From Stenocarpella maydis (taxonomy: Eukaryota; Ascomycota; Sordariomycetes; Diaporthales; Diaporthaceae), in contig NQMI01000110.1 in assembly GCA_002270565.1 (NCBI GenBank), positions 1 to 64,000 on the forward strand: a DNA stretch of 64,000 nt, written 5' to 3'. Both the position numbers and the translations under genes were made by a program. The notes below the pieces were generated by a model. It was given only the letters and a program-made list of their open reading frames with translations. It had not been told where the DNA came from and made no database searches. Numbering within the stretch: the stretch's first letter is position 1; each line of letters starts with the position of its first letter. Shown here piece after piece: positions 9,470 through 20,639 of the stretch.

Positions 9470-11862
9470 AGCACGTTACGTGTGTTGACCCGCGCGACGC
9501 GGGCGCTCGGATGCGAAAACCTTCCTGGAAATATACCAGGACGCGCACCCGGACAAGCCTACGGCTTCGCCGGCTTACCCACCATTGCTGCCGCCACTCA
9601 ACTTCTGATTATTCTTGAGACCGGCTCCGAAGCAGAGCCCACCCAGGTTTCCTGCTACTTCCCAGGAAAATGGCCTGGACAAACCATTCCCAGCGGCCTC
9701 TTAATCGATGAGATACGCAGCTTTCAAGAGTGTATGCGGAGAGCGCCTTGGTTGACTCTTTGGCACGAGAGACGCGGTAACAGAAGACCAGCCATCTGGG
9801 ATGTCAAGACAGCACAGCACCTCAGGGCTGGTTCATGCCTTAGAATCTCGTATCTGGCTGATGAAACCAACGTTGGAGTGCTAGCCTGTTGCTGGCGGTG
9901 GGGAGCAGAGCAGCCGCATTGTTCTGGAATGGGTATCAGCATGTCGTCCCAAGCATTGCAATCATCTAAGGATATTACTGACAGGCTACATGGTTAAACG
10001 CAGTTACCGAAAATTCATGTTCAACTGGAGATGCCGCGTGGTTACCTAATGTGGCTAAAACAAGCCTGCACCGGAGAGAGTGCGAGGATGTCAGCCGGTA
10101 GTACTCAGGGTATGACAACGAGATAGAGGATGCGGGACCATACCAGACCACTGCCTGAGGACCGCCCGCCCGGCTGCAGTGATCGCAGCGAAGAAACGTG
10201 CGGCATGGCTGTATATCAGCCTAAAGAGCGTAGTGCGCTGGTCTCAGGGGCATGATACCCCACTGAGCAAAGCAAGGACTGACATGATGAGACACTCAAA
10301 TGCACACAGTATCGGTAGCACTAGGGCAACACATTTGTCTGATTAGATATAATTAATAATAAAGTAGCTCAAAATGGGTCTTTTCTTCTGTTCTTCTTTT
10401 CTTCTTTTCTTCTTCTTTCCCACTTGCGCCTTGACTTAGATGACTAATAGGACGCGGATGAGGATGACTAGAGATTGTGCCTGTGAAATCACAGTAAGAG
10501 ATTGCGAACGGTTCTGTCAGACGGGCTCGGAGCCTTGTGCGACGTGAATCCTGTGCGGCGAGGCGGCTTGTGACACATGCAGCATCACACAGTAGACGCC
10601 TTGAACCTCGTACAAGTATAAATGCTAGGTCTCAATGCTTAGACACGTTGGAGACTCGGCCGACAGCGACCAACCAGCCGGGGATACCGGAACGCAAGAG
10701 CTATTGTGAGAGTTGGAAAACTTTTCTTGTTAATTTTATTTCTGTGTGATACACGGCAGGTATGGGCCCGACTCAGCGATGAATGCCCTGGTTCTCTCGT
10801 GACACCCCATCGCCGCGCGGGTGGTGGGTGGCAACAGTAATCTGGCTGACAAAGAGAGCACTACAGGCAGGTGAGACAGGAGTGTGAGGTAATCTTTAAA
10901 TGACTGCGACGGTGAGGCGCCAGCTCTACATCGGGTTTGTGCATCGTGCAACCTTTGTGCAACTGTAGCACGGCCGAATCACTCAGGGACGGGCGGGCCA
11001 CCTTGCAAAACCTGGCAGCAGCCGAGTAACAGTCCATACACGGGCGATGGGACGGGATCCGCACCCTTGGTTCCCGTCGTAGGGCTGAGGATCGCCGGCC
11101 CAGTCATCCTCATATGCGGGCTCGATCCTTTTCACATCTCGGAACCTGCAGAACGCACGCCCTGCACGGCCCAAGGGAATGTCTCCCGGCTCCAGGCCAA
11201 CCCCGGCCGTAAAGCGTCAAATGATTGCATGGGGGGGGGGGAGACATGATTGGGTCGGCGGCCCTATTCCTGAGTGCGGTGCAAGCGGATGTAGGCGTTG
11301 TGCTGTTGTGATCCTTCCGGTCTGACTGGCGCTGACTGCGTGCTTGGCTTGAGCCGTTTGGAAAATAGACGCCACAGCATTGCCACATGATGAACACAGT
11401 CAACGCACTGTCACGGGTCACCAGCCACACTTGATCTTGATCGCTTGTCCCCTGTCCCCTGTCCCCTGTTGCCCCGACCTCACGCGGTGGGCGGGGCCTG
11501 CTTGAGATGACTTCAACCTCGCTTCGGGTCCTCTATCGTCCAGACGTCCCCCCTCCGGGGCGAGCAAGGCCCTATTGGCCGCTGTACGGCCCCCAAACCT
11601 GCTGGGAGCTCTGGATCCTGGCACATCAGGGTTACATCTGCAGCTCTGGGAAGATTAGGGCTGAACCGGTGGTGAGGAAGCCTGGATGCAGGGCAGCATG
11701 CGGGCCCTCCAATGACGCGAGACCAGAGCCTCGTCGGCCGCCGTTGCTCGGAACTCTTTTTGCTCTTCTCTCTTTTTTCCCTCTTGTCATTTCCCTCGGA
11801 GGCACAGCAGGCCGCCTGTCACTTGTGTCGCTCATCTGTCTGGTCAACGACCAAAGACCCGG

Positions 11863-11890
11863 GAGGGATATTGTGATCACAATATCCCTC
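11863..11890. repeat. Perfect 28-bp palindrome
   Basis: The left half GAGGGATATTGTGA is followed directly by its exact reverse complement, with TGATCA at the centre. After one mismatch the outer bases (ggg on each side) again pair partly. It lies in the gene-free stretch, about 1.7 kb upstream of the NmrA-like gene. It could extrude a cruciform or bind a dimeric protein; nothing else in the window shares the word. Confidence 0.85.
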
Positions 11891-13560
11891 TGGGACGCGG
11901 CCCCACCCACACACATACGCACACACACACACACACTCACTCACTCCCTTCTCACTGACACCCAACGGGGTGACGAGGACCGAACCGGCTCAACGGGGAA
12001 CCGCTCACGCGATGTGACGCTGTCTTTCAGCGGCATTCAGCATTCTAGCCCGTCGTTTCCGCATCGTATTGGCTTCCACAGAGTGTTCCTCCGTCATCCA
12101 GCACCTGATTTCCCTGCAGCGTGCGTTGCGGTGCTCATTCGCAGCCGGACCCTCTGGGATCCTCTGGGGACACTCGGCCTCTGCAGCATGCACAACCCGG
12201 CATGTGCATGCGAGTGGAGGAAGATAAGCGGGCATTCCTCACAGCTCCTCCCCTGCGACATCACAGCCGAATTCCACCGTACACGCGCACATTGCCCTGC
12301 CGAGTCCCTTCTTCTGCCTCCCCCCCCCCAACTCCCTGTCTGCATGGCCTGTCTGTCATCCGGGCTTGAGAACGGAACAAGCCTGTAGACACGGCTGGCC
12401 CTGTCTATCCCTACCCCACGTCTCACTCCGCTCCACTGCCTTGTGCAACCGGGTTTGCGCCCGTCACTGATGGGATAGATAGCGAGGTGGGTGGAGAGGG
12501 TGTCCATGCTTACGTTGCTTACCCCCCGGGGTCTCCTACGGTCGGGTGACGTTCGTCGCGGTATTGCCTAGATGGGGGTTTGAAGTCCTCGTCAGGCAGC
12601 TCCTCGCCCTCCTGTCTCCCTGTCCCCAGGCCCTCGGGCCCTCAGGCACCAGGATGCACTCAGCTGGTCAGCTGGTGTCCCGTCTGTGGCCATGGCCTCC
12701 GTGGGGGTCTCCGCGATGGGGCCAGGCCGACACCAAGAGGGCAAAGATCAGAAGGCCACGGGGACTGCTAGGTGAGGCCGTATATGTGGTCGGTCCTTGC
12801 AGACTGGACTGCCGAGATATGCGGGCGATGCGGGAATCTGCAAGACAGCCTCCTCGGTGGCTACTTCTCTCAGCCCTATGGGGCCGGCTGTACGAGTGTC
12901 GCGCCGCCGATATTCCCTCATGATCCCTCCTCGTGTGCACCTGGCACGGCCGTGTGTCTGTAGCCGCAGCCGGTCCAGCTCGTCTTGTCTACGTCCACGG
13001 TCGCCTCGCAGTCCTTCCCCACCCCTGCCTAGGTCCGAGTCCGTGTCTACATACCAGGTCAGGGAGCCAGACAGCCCGGGGTCCTTGCATGAGGTGCGCA
13101 TGGGAGAGTTCTCTTCCACCCCTAGTGCTGAATACCAAGACAGCGGCCGGCAGCAGACCTCTTCCTTGGTCACCCACACCCTCCGGCGGTACGGCTCCCA
13201 CCACGCCTGGGAGGGTACCGAGTTTTCTCCTGTGGCCACACCGGCCAGTGGCCTTCGTCCCTTGGTCCAACCACTCACGGCGTGCGCAACCCCTGACTCG
13301 GGCAGGTCGCTTTATTTTGCACATGGTCTCTGCCGAGCAGGCTCTCATCGTGGTCACTCTTCGCCCACCCCGTGCCACTGGATTGACACTTGCCCCATTT
13401 TTTTTCCTCAAACAAACCCCCTTCCAGGCACACCACGGGAGGCAAGCGCGGGAGGGCGGAGCCTCACCACACCAAGAGGAGAGCTGGCGTGCTTGATTCT
13501 TATTAACAAGGCTTCGTCTGGATCCCGGGCAAAATGGGGTGAGCCGGTGTTGACATAACA

Positions 13561-13600
13561 CACACGCACGCACGCACGCACGCACGCACACACGCACACA
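13561..13600 (+). repeat. CACG/CACA microsatellite abutting a start codon
   Basis: A run of (ACGC)n flanked by CACA ends only 5 bp before the ATG of the NmrA-like gene, so it is probably transcribed as its 5' leader. Length variation here could affect translation. Confidence 0.8.
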
Positions 13601-13605
13601 TAAAC

Positions 13606-14914
13606 ATGATGAGAATAGCAATCGCCGGCGGAGGCGGTTTTGCCTACATTCTAGCCGGCGAGATTACCCAGACAGCCAATGCCGTGCTCATTCTGTCCAC
13701 AAGGGTAAGCAGCAGGCAGGGAGGCAAAGCAACTGATATCCCGTCTCCCTACCCTTCCGACCTGCCCAAACCCAAGCCAGCACGTCCGGAGCCTCACTCA
13801 GCCTTGTCCGTGAGTAGATAACCTGCTGACGAGGGACCCACCAAGGAACACCCAGAATTCGATTCTCTAGAGGCTCAGGTTGCCGTGGTCGACTTCACCA
13901 ACGTCGAGCGGCTCCAATATGCGCTGCGGGGCGTCGACCTCGTCATATCGACAATACCGGGCCTACCCCAGCTCAACCTCATCGAAGCCGCCCACCTCGC
14001 GCGTGTCCGCACCTTTGTGCCCTCCGAGTTCGAGGGCACCCTGGAGCGCAGGCCGCCGGCCAACAGTGACCCTCTCGACAGCCGCGGCTCTGCGCAGGCG
14101 TTGGACCGCCTCAGGGAGTTATCCCAGCCGCAGACCCAGCCGCAGAACCAACACCAGCAGTCATCCCCTCCTCCCCCACCCCCCATGAGCTTCACCGTAT
14201 TCTCGTGCGGCGTGCTGTACGAGAGGTTTGCCCCCGGCGGCCTCGCCGCCTTCAACATCGGCGCCGGACAGCCCCTTGCGGGCCCGGGCGACTACCTAGC
14301 AGACATCGACAACGCGACGGCCGAGATCGTGGAGACCGGCGCCCAAGGGGGCACAGTGCTGGTATCTATGACATCCGTCTATGATGTTGCCCGGTTCGTG
14401 GCCGCCGCCATCGAGGTCGGGCCAGATCGCTGGCCGAGGGAGCTCCGGATGCGCGGGGACCAGCTAAGCGTGCGGGATATTGTGGCCACGGCCATGAGCG
14501 TCCGAGGCGGTGAGTCTAGTTTTGGCTGAGCTGAGCCTTCTCTTGTGGTGCAATAACCGCCACACATGGGCAGACAAGCCATCTATAAACCTTGCACGCA
14601 GTGCTGACTGGACCCGGGCCTTCCCAGTTCCATTCAGCCTCTCGATCCACGAATACCGCGACATCCATGCATACCTCAACATGTATCCCATCGACACGAG
14701 CAGCTGGCGGCGCTGGTTCTACTTCCAGCAGCTGCTGGCCACTGCGGACGGGCGTTATGCGCTCGGGCGGCCGAATCTCAACGAGCTCGTCGGCGAGGTT
14801 CCCGGCGTGAACATTGAGCCCGAGAGGTTCGCAGCCTGGCTAAGGCGATATTGGGGCCAGGCTCGGCCTCAGATCCCGACTCCTTTCCAAACAAGCGTCA
14901 TAGAAATGGACTGA
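13606..14914 (+). CDS. NmrA-like / isoflavone-reductase-type NAD(P)-binding protein
   Basis: There are three exons: 13606-13704, 13846-14509 and 14628-14914, 349 residues. Both introns have GT-AG ends and a TGCTGAC branch site 15-19 bp before the acceptor. The second acceptor (ccc-ag, 14627) is the one that keeps frame; the nearer AG at 14601 does not. The protein starts MMRIAIAGGGGFAYILAGEI, a GxxGxxG-type Rossmann dinucleotide loop. It then has VDFTNVERLQYALRGVDLVIST, the usual second half of the fold, and FVPSEFEG where NmrA-like reductases carry a conserved FxPSEFG. Residues about 110-140 hold a Gln/Pro-rich insertion before FTVFSCGVLYERFAPGG. It is probably a cytosolic oxidoreductase or NAD(P) sensor acting on a small aromatic molecule; the substrate is not deducible. 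Two adjacent ATGs (13606, 13609) could both serve as start. Confidence 0.85.
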
Positions 14915-15289
14915 AGGGATGCGGAGGCTGATGTGCTTCCTCCCTCCCTTCCCCCCCCCCCTACGGACTGTGTGTGAATTAATACGGACGGCATTGCATA
15001 GCGTTGGAAACCATGGGCCCGGGCATGTCTGGTATTGCATGCGAAAAGTATGTACGATTAATATCGTTGTTATTAGGTATGGTTTAATGCACGGGATCTG
15101 TTGTTCTTTTCTTGGCCCGGTGATCACGCACGGCAATGATTCCAGGTATCGCGTGCGATCAGGATGCCGTGCCGCATTCGACTATTGGAGACACATCACT
15201 GCCGCTCGACTCCACAAATTGACGTCGTATTACACACCGGTCGACCCTCGCGGGAGTCTCAGCCGGGGCGCCCACCTGGCCGCATCGGG
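14915..15289. other. Gene-free stretch after the NmrA-like gene
   Basis: This is the presumed 3' untranslated region and spacer. It starts with a C-rich tract (about 14940-14960) and an AT-richer part (15040-15085). Nothing coding is recognised. Confidence 0.5.
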
Positions 15290-15990
15290 CTTGGGATCCC
15301 GTGCGGCCAGCCAGAGCTGAACCCATCACCGCCGTCACCTTCCCCTTTCGACCGCCATGGCTGAGTGCACAGTCACAAGTTACAAACAGCCACGTGCGGG
15401 TCCAGCGAGCCGGAGCCCGAGGCGCTGGAGGCGGCGCGCCGCAGAGACGGGACGGCGAGGGCCTGCTCATCACGGCGTACGCCCACGTCGTCGAGGACAC
15501 GCGGAATGCCGGGCTCGTCACGGACGTCATGGTTGCCGATCAGGTACGGGCCGAGCCAGGCACACAAGCCACCCGCATATACACGCGCACGCTAGAGGAG
15601 AGGTCATAAACGAGGCGTCGTTCGCGCCGCACGGGATCCAGTTCGCCCCTGGCGGTGGTGTCGCACAGCGTCAACGACAGCTGCACGGCGCAGGCTCGCA
15701 TCCGCGACAAGGCGCTCGCGCTGCGGCGCGGCGGGTGCGGTGCCCTCAACCTGTTCAACAGGGGCAAGACGGCCGCGCACGAGGTGGGGGCACTGGCTGG
15801 GGCTGTTCCACTCACGTGTCTGAAGGGTTTGGTTGCGCTGGGGACGGGGGACCTCATCGACGACACGCCGGGCCCACGAGTGTTGCTACCGTTGGGTGTC
15901 CTGTGCGGCGGGACTAATGCCCTGATCAGCCTTGTCTGGATCCTGTTCACAACCACATGGACTATGCTAGCCATGGCTGGCATGTGTTGC
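15290..15990 (+). pseudogene. M43 (pappalysin/MEP1-type) metalloprotease pseudogene
   Basis: Scattered frames on the plus strand carry, in the correct order, the landmarks of secreted M43B metalloproteases. They are a GIPCGQPELNP-type start (about 15294-15325), AYAHVVEDTRNAGLVTDVMVADQ (15475-15543), NEASFAPHGIQF (15609-15644), AQARIRDKALALRRGG (15688-15735), the zinc motif start TAAHEVG (15769-15789), GDLIDDTPGP (15848-15877) and CPDQPCLDPVHN..MDY (15918-15964). A 59-bp GT-AG intron (15544-15602) fits between the second and third. An extra G near 15789 breaks the HEXXH zinc site after HEVG, there are at least two further frame changes, and the segment between ALNLF and GKTAAHEVG (tens of residues in the family) is missing. 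Active relatives are exported endopeptidases of about 280-300 residues. This copy cannot make an active enzyme. The damage is by indels, not by RIP. Confidence 0.75.
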
Positions 15991-18702
15991 GGCTGGGGTT
16001 GCTGCGCCGTTTGCTTTTCCTTCTCTCCCCCCCCCCCTTGATTCCTCTGTCACTCCAACACGTATCCGCATGCCAATGTTGACTTTATCCTAGTATCGCC
16101 GAATTCACGCCGCTGCAAGAGGAGCGCACTGTACCGTTCCTTCAACGCCCCAAGGCGGGGAAGTAAGCCGTGCCACTGCGGTCCATATATTTGGATATGG
16201 CGAGGAGGCAATAAACCGCTGCAAGCCGTCAGATTCATGCTGCAGGAGGCTTGTCGGGGTGGCTCCTCCTACCTAGGGCATGTCTCTCTCACAGCCTGTC
16301 CGCGTGGGAGTCAGACAATGTACCTAAGCGACCTGTTAGAGCATACCTAGGTACGCTAGGACTAAAAATATATAGAGAGAGTGTTATTGATATGTCACTA
16401 CGTATTTGTAAGATACATAAACGCTCACTAGATACGAACTACCCAACATCATCCCATGCCAATGCAGGTCAACTCGGATGCGCGGTAGTGTGAACTAGAC
16501 CTTGCGCTGAATTGAGATGCACGATACTTAGTAGTGAACGTACCTAGGTACCTACATATGTACCCTGTCCCAATGTGACTAGAGTCTAACGCGCGAGTAT
16601 CTTAACAGTCGCTCTCCTCAGACCCACGGCCAGAGTCCCCTCACCCCCCCCAAAAAAAAAACCAAACCAAAAAAAAGATCAGCAATTCTCTGAACAGAGT
16701 CCGAGGATACCGTCATCAGGAATTCCCATAGGCTCGCGTATATGCAAGACGAGGTGACTAACGCGGCCAGCACGACCCCATGCTTCCCCCCTGAAGCGCA
16801 CCGGACCGGATCCCGGCTCCCGCCTGACCTCGTGGCAACAGCTTCAGCCCAAGGAACGTGGCCGAGTGCATGCGTGCGTGCTGCCTTTGCATCCGACGGC
16901 AGGCGATCCTTCCCGGGGCGGAGGGAGCGGGAGGAGCGAAAACTCCCCCAAGGCCTGGGCTCGATATGCGGCTCGAACAGGACACGATCAGCCCCTTGCA
17001 GGGCGGAGGAGGGGGGGGGGCCAGGATTCGTCGAATCAAAATGCCCGCTTGGTATTTCAAAGGTCTGAAAATGGGAAAAGAGGATTCGTGCTTTTTCTTT
17101 TTTTTTCCTTCTCTGAACCCACGGATCCGATTGGACTACTTGCCAGCCAGTCACGTCCTTGTGCCACCCCCTTCACCAGGACGTTGTGTTGTAGCCAGGT
17201 ATGTGTGTTATATGTGTGTGGTAACGCAGAACACGCAGCTGCAGCATGCCTCCGACGAGATACACTACATGTAGATGCTACTTGCCGTGTTACCGTGCAG
17301 CCCGTCCCGCAGGGATCCAACCAAACTCTTGGAAACCAGCCCAGCAAATTCCCATGTACAATTGCCTGCCTGCGGGAGTGACCAACCATCCACCCGTGCG
17401 CTCACCCTTTCTCCCTGTGGTCCTGACCCTGCGTCGGACCCGGCCCCGGCCAGCCGGGACGACACACGACGTCGTAAAAAAAAACTATGAGACAGAAAAA
17501 GGGTAGGCATTGCGGTTTTTGACTTCCGGGGCTCCCAGAGGCCCCTTAAATCTGCGCCTGTTGCCTGCCCGCAGTTGACTGCGACCACGCGTGCCACTGT
17601 CCCTGACCTCTTCACCAAAGCATCTATGCTGCCCTTTTTTTTTTTTGGTCTTTTCGCCCCCACCGGCCGGGCCTTCAGCAGAGCGATGCCCGACTGCCCC
17701 GAGGGGCAGACCTTGCGAGGTGACACATCATAATGATTCGTGACCACACACCAACCTTGAGCAACAGGACGTCGACCGTCTCGACCTCCATGGGAAGGGT
17801 ATTTCGCTTTAATTATGTGTATGGTATATTGTGTATTGGTATATCAATGTTTCCTTCCCGTCCCTTTCCATTCCCTTCCTTCTTGCGTTGCCGTGTGTCC
17901 CTCTAAGTCAACTGGTATCTACGTATCTATCTATGTATATCCAACTGATGGGTTGAGCCTGGTCCGTCTAGCCAAAAAGAAACCCCNNNNNNNNNNCCCC
18001 CGCCCGCCGTAGCCCTTTTTTTTTCGGATAAAAGTCATGCCCGCGCAGGCAAGCACGCATGCGTGTGAACCATGAGACGCCTGGAAGCAGATCAAATCAC
18101 AAAAGCGCCGTGTGCCCTGACTTGCCTTCTCTGGGTGCGTTGCGCCGTCGGCTCTGTCAGCACCCGGTCTGACACGCTGCTTCTCAAATGCATGTATGAT
18201 GCAACCCAACACTCTCTTTAGTGTCCACTTGTCACCGTCGGGTTTCATGATATCCGGGAGGATATTGGGGCCTCGCCTGCCATAGCACACACAATCCCGC
18301 CCAGGCAGGTCCCCAAGCTTGGCCCAGCTGTCAAAATTGAACGGGGTGTGGGCGTGCACCGGACCCACGCTCAGGGTGGGCTGTTGCACTGCCAGTCCAT
18401 TGACGAGCCGAGCCGAGGGTCCCACCGAGGACGCAATGACCGCTTGTCTTGCACTTTTCCAGGAGCCATATCGCGCCAAGCACGAAGAGGTGTCGCGAAG
18501 ATGATGGAGTGTGAGCCGGTGGGCCACACCTCACCATCCTGCCGCCTGTGCACAAACCACTTCGATGGCCTGCCTCGCTTGGCGAACTCAGATCGCGTCT
18601 CCCACGCGTTTCCATCTCTCCCACCCGAGTCGATTCCGGCTTCTCGACTCGGTTTCGCTTCACTCTTCTCGTCTCCCGTGTTCCGCCTTTGTTCGTCTTC
18701 AT
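15991..18702. other. Gene-free stretch with an assembly gap
   Basis: Open frames such as 16618-17154 and 17265-17747 are antisense or low-complexity readings without domain signals. The stretch has CCTAGGTA-type words (16347, 16541-16556), A, T and C homopolymers, and ten N at 17987-17996, an assembly gap of unknown true size. Its last kilobase is the 3' flank of the deaminase gene. Confidence 0.5.
17987..17996. other. Assembly gap (10 N)
   Basis: Ten N lie between aacccc and ccccccgcccgcc-like sequence, so the gap probably sits in a long C homopolymer. A single N at 46403 lies in a G homopolymer in the same way. Confidence 0.95.
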
Positions 18703-20639
18703 CTACTCGTCGCCATATTCCTCACCATACTCCTCGCACACCCAAAGGCAGAACTTCTCCCACAGCACCTCCCACTCCTTCAGCCTCCTGGCCTTGACGC
18801 CGGAGCCGAGGCTGGCCTCCTTGATGTCGCGTGCCCATTCCTCGGTTGTCTGGTCCTCAAAGCAGCTCCACCGGATCGAGTTCTCGGCGAGGCTGCCCAG
18901 ACCAGCGAGGCCCAGGTTCTCCCAGCCCTGCAGGGCCTGCCAGAAGTCGTGAGTCATGCCGGCGGTGTCCTGACCGAGCATGGCCGGGTCGTCGTTGCTG
19001 AGGGCGCAGGGGACGCCGCGGGCGAGGAGGGCGGGCAGGGGGTGGCTCAGGATGCTGCCGCAGAGGCGCAGGACCTCGTTGGAGATGGGGCACGACTCGA
19101 TGAGGATGCGGCGCTCCTTGACGAGCTCGGTCAGCAGCGGGTGCTTGTACAGGCTGAAGCCGTGGCCGATGCGGCGCGTGCCCAGCAGCACCGCGTCGAA
19201 GAGGTTCTGGTCCGTCTCGGTGCCGTCGCCAAGCGTCTCGCCCGCGTGGAAGAAGAAGGGCATCGCCCCGTCCGGGAGGCCCTCCTCGGCCAGCTGCTTC
19301 CGGAACCAGAACAGCTCCGGCAGGACGTCTGCCAGCGGGCGGCCCCTGTCCTCCTGTCCCACCAGGTCGAACCCGGACAGCAGGTGAGGGAACTCGAGCT
19401 TTGTGGTGATGGCGTGGTCCATGTTCTGCACGATCGACTTCTGGTCCCAGATCCGCAGCGACGTCCAGATCATGCGCAGGCCCCAGAACCCCTTGCCCTC
19501 GGGTGATGCCCGGAAGGCCTTGATCTCCTCGTCGATGACCGTGAACATGTGGCTGTAGTTAGATTCGGGAACTTCCTGTCCGAGACGGTAGTAGTTCAGC
19601 GGCCATGTGAATCTGTGTCCTTGTGAGCATACAATAGGCCGCGGAACTAGCCACGGGGACTACCCACCTGATTTCTCCCCAGTAAACGCCGTCCTCGTAA
19701 TACTGCTTCATCATCCTCCTGAGGAACTTCCTGAAGATGGGCTCGTAGTGGATGACGGTGCCCATGATGACGAAGCACTTGGAGAACTTCTTCCAGATGT
19801 GGTCGACGCCGTGGTGCTGCTCGAGAGAGTCCGTCTCCGAGATGGTGGTCTTGCTCTTCATCCAGCGGATCCACCCCGCTCGGCCGCCGTCCGGGAAGGT
19901 GTCTGCTGCCTTTGCCAGGGGGACGAACTCGCCGGGTTGGTAGCTGGCATCGTCCCATATGGACATGGAGGGGTTCCTGTCGCGGGCGAAGAAGCGGAAG
20001 TTGACGACGGCGTCAGCCCTCGCCTCGCTGGTTCCGAGGCGGAGGTCCGGGGCGGACATGTGCATGCCCGGCTCGGAGAGCAGGGTCTCGAAGACAAAGT
20101 CCAGGTCCACAATGGCGTCGAGGTGGGCGTGCAGGATGGAGCCCTTGGGCATGCGTCGTACGATGCGCCACAACTTGGTTCGTTCCATCAGGTCCTTAGC
20201 CAGCGTGAACATCATGCCGTTGTGCATGGTGCAGTCCTCGCGCACCGCCAGCCGGTCCTCGTACTCTGGCGTCCACAGGGTCCGCTGCTCCTCATCACGG
20301 ATCTTTTCCACGATCCGGCATGCCTTCTTGGCAATTGGCGACAGATTTTGGCGGAACGACTGGTCTGGAGGGTGGAGGTCAACGAATGTTGGATTCACCA
20401 CGAGGGATGAGCTGATTCCGTTTGTTTGGGGGGGGGGGAGGTGAGTGAGTCTAGGGCAGGGGCACAAAAATGGTACTGTCGTGTTCTTATCCCTCTCACA
20501 TACCACTTCGTTGCTTCTTCTCCTCTGCTATGAGGGCCTCACGACCGATCATGTACTTTTGGATGAAAGCGTCATCTCTGCTGGGGATGGTCTGGGAGAG
20601 CTCGTCCCATTCCTTATCGGACATGTGGGACAAGGCCAT
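18703..20639 (-). CDS. ADGF/ADA2 (CECR1)-type adenosine deaminase
   Basis: The exons on the minus strand are 20504-20639, 19668-20364 and 18703-19612, 580 residues; the introns are 139 and 55 bp, both GT-AG. I picked the first acceptor at 20365 because it alone restores frame (EEKKQRS-DQSFRQNLSPIAKKA). The enzyme deaminates adenosine or deoxyadenosine to inosine. Visible catalytic landmarks are MPKGSILHAHLDA (zinc ligands His124/His126), FFFHAGET (His400, Glu403), RIGHGF (His428), SCPISNEVL, and SNDDPAM (Asp485/Asp486, zinc ligand and catalytic Asp). The length and the N-terminal extension before HAH mark the ADGF branch rather than the short ADA1. Animal ADGFs are secreted, but no signal peptide is seen here, so a cytosolic purine-salvage role is more likely. 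It lies in tandem with the GH78 gene on the same strand. Confidence 0.9.

Larger units (their letters stand above)
9470..13605. other. Gene-free stretch, 4.1 kb
   Basis: I see no frame with recognisable protein features. The longer open frames (9482-9997, 11507-12388, 12748-13278) lack domain patterns, have odd composition and overlap one another on both strands. The stretch contains a TTC/pyrimidine tract (10378-10430), a 28-bp perfect palindrome (11863-11890), a CA tract (about 11908-11940), homopolymer G/C runs, and an ACGC repeat just before the next gene. Confidence 0.5.

Noticed and set aside
9482..9997. 171-codon frame just after the NLR-like gene
   Set aside because: No protein pattern, and no splice signals that would join it in frame to the upstream gene.
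10585..10640. Possible B box on the minus strand (aggttcaaggc)
   Set aside because: No A box at the right distance and no cloverleaf stems.
11507..12388. 293-codon open frame
   Set aside because: No domain pattern; Pro/Ser/His-rich reading of low-complexity DNA that includes a CA tract and a perfect palindrome; opposite-strand frames overlap it.
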